Below are positions 55,473-56,119 of a stretch of DNA of 56,119 bases, one piece after another; position 1 is the stretch's first letter; each line of letters starts with the position of its first letter. The notes under the pieces were generated by a model, which ran no database searches, was not told where the DNA came from, and saw only the letters and a program-made list of their open reading frames with translations. The stretch is from positions 1 through 56,119 of the forward strand of contig JAKAAI010000002.1 of assembly GCA_021797055.1 (NCBI GenBank), given 5' to 3'. The position numbers were made by a program, and so were the translations under genes. The stretch comes from Thermoplasmata archaeon. GTDB taxonomy: Archaea > Thermoplasmatota > Thermoplasmata > Thermoplasmatales > Thermoplasmataceae.

Positions 55473-55931
55473 TCATCTTACTATCAGGACAGAAGCAGGA
55501 GAATTCGCAGATACCCTTTCTGAAACGGATCCCATGATTATTCCCCTCTTGAATCCATGTTTCCTTGTACCCAGCACAATCAGCCTTGCACCATTTTTAT
55601 CAGCTTCCTGAACTATCATGAACGCAGGATCGCCAGTAACCACTATGCCCCTTACATTGTTAACACCACTGTTCTGTATATCTCTTATAAGAGACATCAT
55701 CTTCTCCTCGGAATTTCTCTTTATATCATCTTCCGAATCAACTATCTGGGTTTCTTCTGTAAGGTCTCCTGAGAAAGCTGGAATGGGCTTTATTACATTT
55801 ATAATGATCAACTCAGAATTCTTGATCTCCAGTGCCATACTGGCGGCGAATTCTATTGCCTTTTCGGATTCCTGTGAAAAGTCCGTCGCACATAGAATTC
55901 TTTTAATTGCTTCAATCTTCATACGAATCAC
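55473..55931 (-). CDS. Universal stress protein UspA family
   Basis: A 152-residue Usp-fold protein: I-L-C-A-T-D-F-S in strand 1 and G-x2-G-x9-G-S/V-S motif, here GTRKHGFKRGIIMGSVSERV, of the ATP-binding type. Two starts differ by three residues (M-I-R-M). It may bind ATP and act in stress signalling. It faces the CoA-transferase gene end with 30 bases between. Confidence 0.92.
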   Translation of the reverse strand: MIRMKIEAIKRILCATDFSQESEKAIEFAASMALEIKNSELIIINVIKPIPAFSGDLTEETQIVDSEDDIKRNSEEKMMSLIRDIQNSGVNNVRGIVVTGDPAFMIVQEADKNGARLIVLGTRKHGFKRGIIMGSVSERVSANSPASVLIVR

Positions 55932-56040
55932 TGATGTTCAATTGAACAAAAATAATTCAATCAGTACCCTGATATGATAGCTATCTGTATAAATTATAGT
56001 TAATTACTAACATTCTTATACTTATAACCATTACATCTTC

Positions 56041-56119
56041 ATGGTAAAGACGGAGATGTATGCAATTGAGAGGAAGATCAGTGACGAAGATCTTAACAGA
56101 CTAATAAAAAGCCTTGAAA
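56041..56119 (+). CDS. Start of an unknown gene, cut by the window end
   Basis: From the ATG at 56041 the frame is open to the last base (MVKTEMYAIERKISDEDLNR...), 26 codons without stop. A TATA-like CTTATACTTATAA lies about 56014-56026, in position for this gene. Only the N-terminus is visible, so no function can be given. Confidence 0.55.
   Translation, partial: MVKTEMYAIERKISDEDLNRLIKSLE

Overview
The window is a piece of an archaeal chromosome of the Thermoplasmatales type. Archaeal markers are PCNA, an Nre repair protein, aTrm56, a group II chaperonin closely resembling Thermoplasma thermosome alpha, Csl4 and LSm proteins, ArcS-type archaeosine synthase, aIF5A, uL16/L10e, and tRNA genes without encoded CCA. 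TATA boxes lie about 25-40 nt before the first gene of most units, and operon-internal genes are tightly overlapped. The base composition is moderately AT-rich, and membrane and exported proteins are rich in N-glycosylation sequons. I cannot name the genus from this sequence alone; a Thermoplasma/Ferroplasma/Cuniculiplasma-like organism is my inference.

Layout. 1-3.9 kb is a graveyard of insertion sequences: remnants of at least four transposase types, one almost complete IS1182-family element with clear inverted repeats but a doubly damaged transposase, and an intact vapBC toxin-antitoxin pair. 3.9-7.3 kb (minus) is a DNA replication/repair cluster: nre, a SplB-like radical SAM gene, pcn and a small unknown. 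7.3-8.2 kb is a formamidase-type hydrolase. 8.4-12.5 kb holds a membrane-anchored protein kinase facing PP2C phosphatase, vWA and APH-fold kinase genes, an archaeal version of the TerY-P kinase/phosphatase/vWA triad. 12.7-13.8 kb is a solitary DNA methyltransferase, followed by a gene-poor stretch with a membrane-protein pseudogene and two tandem tRNA genes (Asn and a CAU tRNA).

14.9-19.2 kb is a sugar-type ABC importer whose two permease halves are fused in one gene. 19.2-21.4 kb (minus) holds HAD, trm56, an HTH regulator and an unknown. After tRNA-Gln come an unknown helical protein and an SDR-like dehydratase. 23.1-26.4 kb is an operon of an SCPx-type thiolase lacking its nucleophilic cysteine, a DUF35 Zn/OB partner, and a tandem-duplicated ThyX-like protein. 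27.6-32.4 kb carries the thermosome and sucC-sucD-argF; 32.5-34.3 kb a DUF3311 plus SSS monocarboxylate-type symporter pair; 34.5-35.6 kb a METTL5-like methyltransferase and tRNA-His.

35.9-39.6 kb (minus) has katG and a cytochrome P450, both plausible oxidative-metabolism acquisitions. 39.7-42.5 kb has LSm, a coiled-coil microprotein and csl4 (RNA processing), divergent from arcS (tRNA modification). 42.5-49.5 kb is a six-gene operon: a 917-residue glycoprotein-like surface protein, two accessory proteins, MoxR ATPase, DUF58/vWA protein and a polytopic membrane protein. 49.5-52.7 kb has an adenosine-type deaminase, aIF5A overlapping an agmatinase gene that lacks an ATG/GTG/TTG start, and uL16. 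52.7-56.1 kb has two microproteins (a Cys-rich CWC protein and an AbrB-type protein), a family I CoA-transferase, a UspA protein and the start of one more gene.

No CRISPR array, rRNA or prophage was seen.
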